Source of the DNA: Rhizobium bangladeshense
GTDB lineage: Bacteria > Pseudomonadota > Alphaproteobacteria > Rhizobiales > Rhizobiaceae
Direction of reading: 5' to 3'
Assembly (NCBI RefSeq): GCF_017357245.1
Contig: NZ_CP071614.1
Location: 397,864 to 461,863, forward strand
Length of the DNA stretch: 64,000 nucleotides
The notes under the pieces were generated by a model, which made no database searches, was not told the origin of the DNA, and saw nothing but the letters and a program-made list of their open reading frames with translations. Positions 63,042-64,000 of this stretch are shown in pieces (within the stretch, counting starts at the first letter, position 1; each line of letters starts with the position of its first letter). The position numbers were made by a program, and so were the translations under genes.

Positions 63042-63806
63042 CTATTCCTCGAAGTCACGTCCCTTGCGCAGGAGATATATGTCCATGATCCAGCCGTGCC
63101 GCCGTCTGGCTTCGGTCCGGAGCGCCTGAATATCGGCCGCGATGTCTCCGAGCCGCCCCGATCTGATGATCTCGTCCCCGGTGCCAAGGTAGGCGCCCCA
63201 GAAGATCTCGGCATCGGGATCGTCGACCTTAGCAAAGGCCTGTTCGCCATCGAGCATGACGACGGTGCTGTCGCTCTGAAGTCCATCTTGCGCCAGCCGC
63301 CGCCCGGTAGTGATCTCGACGGGTTTGCCGACGAGGTTGAGCGGGATTTTGTGACTGGCCGCCAGAGCCTGGATGCTGGTGATGCCGGGAACCACGCTGT
63401 AGTCGAAATCAATGCTGTTTGATCGACGCACGCGTTCAATAATGCGGATCGTGCTGTCGTAAAGACTGGGATCACCCCAGACGAGAAAGGCGCCGGTGCC
63501 GCCGTCCGGCAGGCCCGATATCAACTCTCGATAGATGTTGGCGATCTGACCGTGCCAGGCATCGACGCTTTGTGCGTAGGTTCTGTCTGCAATCTGCCTT
63601 TGCGGCACCTCGAATTCCGCGACCCGGGTGCCTGAGCGGGTGACATAGCGCTCGCAGATCTCCCGCCTGATCTCGGCGAGTTCTTCCTTGCCGGCGCCCT
63701 TGAGCGGCAGAAAGATCACGTCGGCGGCGTTCATCGCTTTAATCGCCTGCATAGTGACGTGCTCGGGATTGCCGGTGCCAATTCCGATGATACTGATATG
63801 CTTCAA
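63042..63806 (-). CDS. cobF: Precorrin-6A synthase (deacetylating)
   Basis: This 254-aa SAM methyltransferase reads LKHISIIGIGTGNPEHVTMQAIKA at its start, with VWGDPSLYDSTIRII and VPGITSIQALAA. The N-terminus of the family lies here, and no ATG fits, so I use a TTG at 63806; an in-frame upstream extension would add an unrelated segment. Methylates C-1 with loss of acetate. First gene of cobFGHIJ. Confidence 0.92.
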   Translation of the reverse strand: MKHISIIGIGTGNPEHVTMQAIKAMNAADVIFLPLKGAGKEELAEIRREICERYVTRSGTRVAEFEVPQRQIADRTYAQSVDAWHGQIANIYRELISGLPDGGTGAFLVWGDPSLYDSTIRIIERVRRSNSIDFDYSVVPGITSIQALAASHKIPLNLVGKPVEITTGRRLAQDGLQSDSTVVMLDGEQAFAKVDDPDAEIFWGAYLGTGDEIIRSGRLGDIAADIQALRTEARRRHGWIMDIYLLRKGRDFEE

Positions 63807-63872
63807 GCGGATATTCCCCGTGAGTCCAAGCGGTCTTGCCCAAAAACTGGGCCGGCCGCAAGGGCGGGGTAG

Positions 63873-63894
63873 GGAGTTGGCCGCGGCCAACTCC
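63873..63894. repeat. Perfect 22-bp palindrome in the cobF leader
   Basis: GGAGTTGGCCG followed by its exact complement CGGCCAACTCC, 67 bp before the cobF start. It could fold as a leader hairpin or bind a dimeric regulator. No B12-box like a cobalamin riboswitch was found in the 194 bp visible upstream of cobF. Confidence 0.7.
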
Positions 63895-64000
63895 GCCAAC
63901 CGCGGCGCCCTGACCCCTATTGTTGCCGTAAATCCCGAATCGTGTCACTTTCGATACGCTTTTTGACGCTATGTTGACAGAAAAGCGCATCGAAAAGGAA

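Noticed and set aside
63807..64000. Cobalamin riboswitch before cobF
   Set aside because: No B12-box or expected conserved elements seen in the visible leader.
1..64000. CRISPR arrays, tRNA, rRNA, insertion sequences, replication origin
   Set aside because: No direct-repeat arrays, cloverleaf-like stretches, transposase motifs or repABC-like genes were recognised by eye.

Overview
This is high-GC alphaproteobacterial DNA that looks like a rhizobial (Rhizobium etli/leguminosarum-type) replicon. Its combination of minCDE, nadABC, an aerobic cobFGHIJ-K-LM cluster and rhizopine-like mocDEF genes is what I recall for rhizobial chromids (secondary replicons of the p42e/pRL11 type). That placement is inference. 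No replication genes, rRNA, tRNA, CRISPR array or insertion sequence were seen.

Layout. 0-2.6 kb: an OmpR-type two-component pair, its kinase cut by the window edge, and a phospholipid-methyltransferase-like gene. 2.7-5.3 kb: a flavin amine oxidase and an aldo/keto reductase. 5.3-11.2 kb: a LuxR-type regulator divergent from a polyamine-type ABC transporter with a Tat-exported binding protein and an SDR. 11.3-36.8 kb: a methylated-amine degradation island holding an APC permease, tdm, tmm, dmmDABC, folD, purU, gmaS, mgsABC, two regulators and mgdABCD. It is interrupted by minCDE and a chemoreceptor remnant. 36.9-41.0 kb: an L-fucose/L-fuconate catabolic block with an IclR regulator. 41.3-46.3 kb: a YcaO-TfuA locus with a 47-codon ORF just upstream of ycaO, a SARP/BTAD-TPR regulator, a PraR-like regulator and an 88-aa unknown. 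46.5-51 kb: nadABC with its NadQ-type regulator and two operator-like palindromes. 51-56.7 kb: a PanB-like protein, mocDEF-like oxygenase genes, a LacI regulator and an IolI-like isomerase. 56.7-64 kb: cobalamin (corrin ring) genes.

The methylamine genes form a full route. Tmm converts TMA to TMAO, Tdm converts TMAO to dimethylamine plus formaldehyde, and DmmABC (with DmmD) converts dimethylamine to methylamine. GmaS makes gamma-glutamylmethylamide, MgsABC makes N-methylglutamate, and MgdABCD returns glutamate plus a C1 unit. FolD and PurU oxidise the C1 unit to formate. In this sequence mgdC, mgdD and a neighbouring fucose-pathway SDR each carry single-base losses (about twelve in all). Nearly all fall in short homopolymer runs and the surrounding protein is otherwise well preserved. 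This suggests consensus errors, though real inactivation cannot be excluded.

The best candidate for an undescribed system is the YcaO-TfuA locus. It has the enzymes for peptide backbone thioamidation, a tiny conserved-looking ORF directly in front of them, and a dedicated-looking regulator, but no recognisable transporter or immunity gene.
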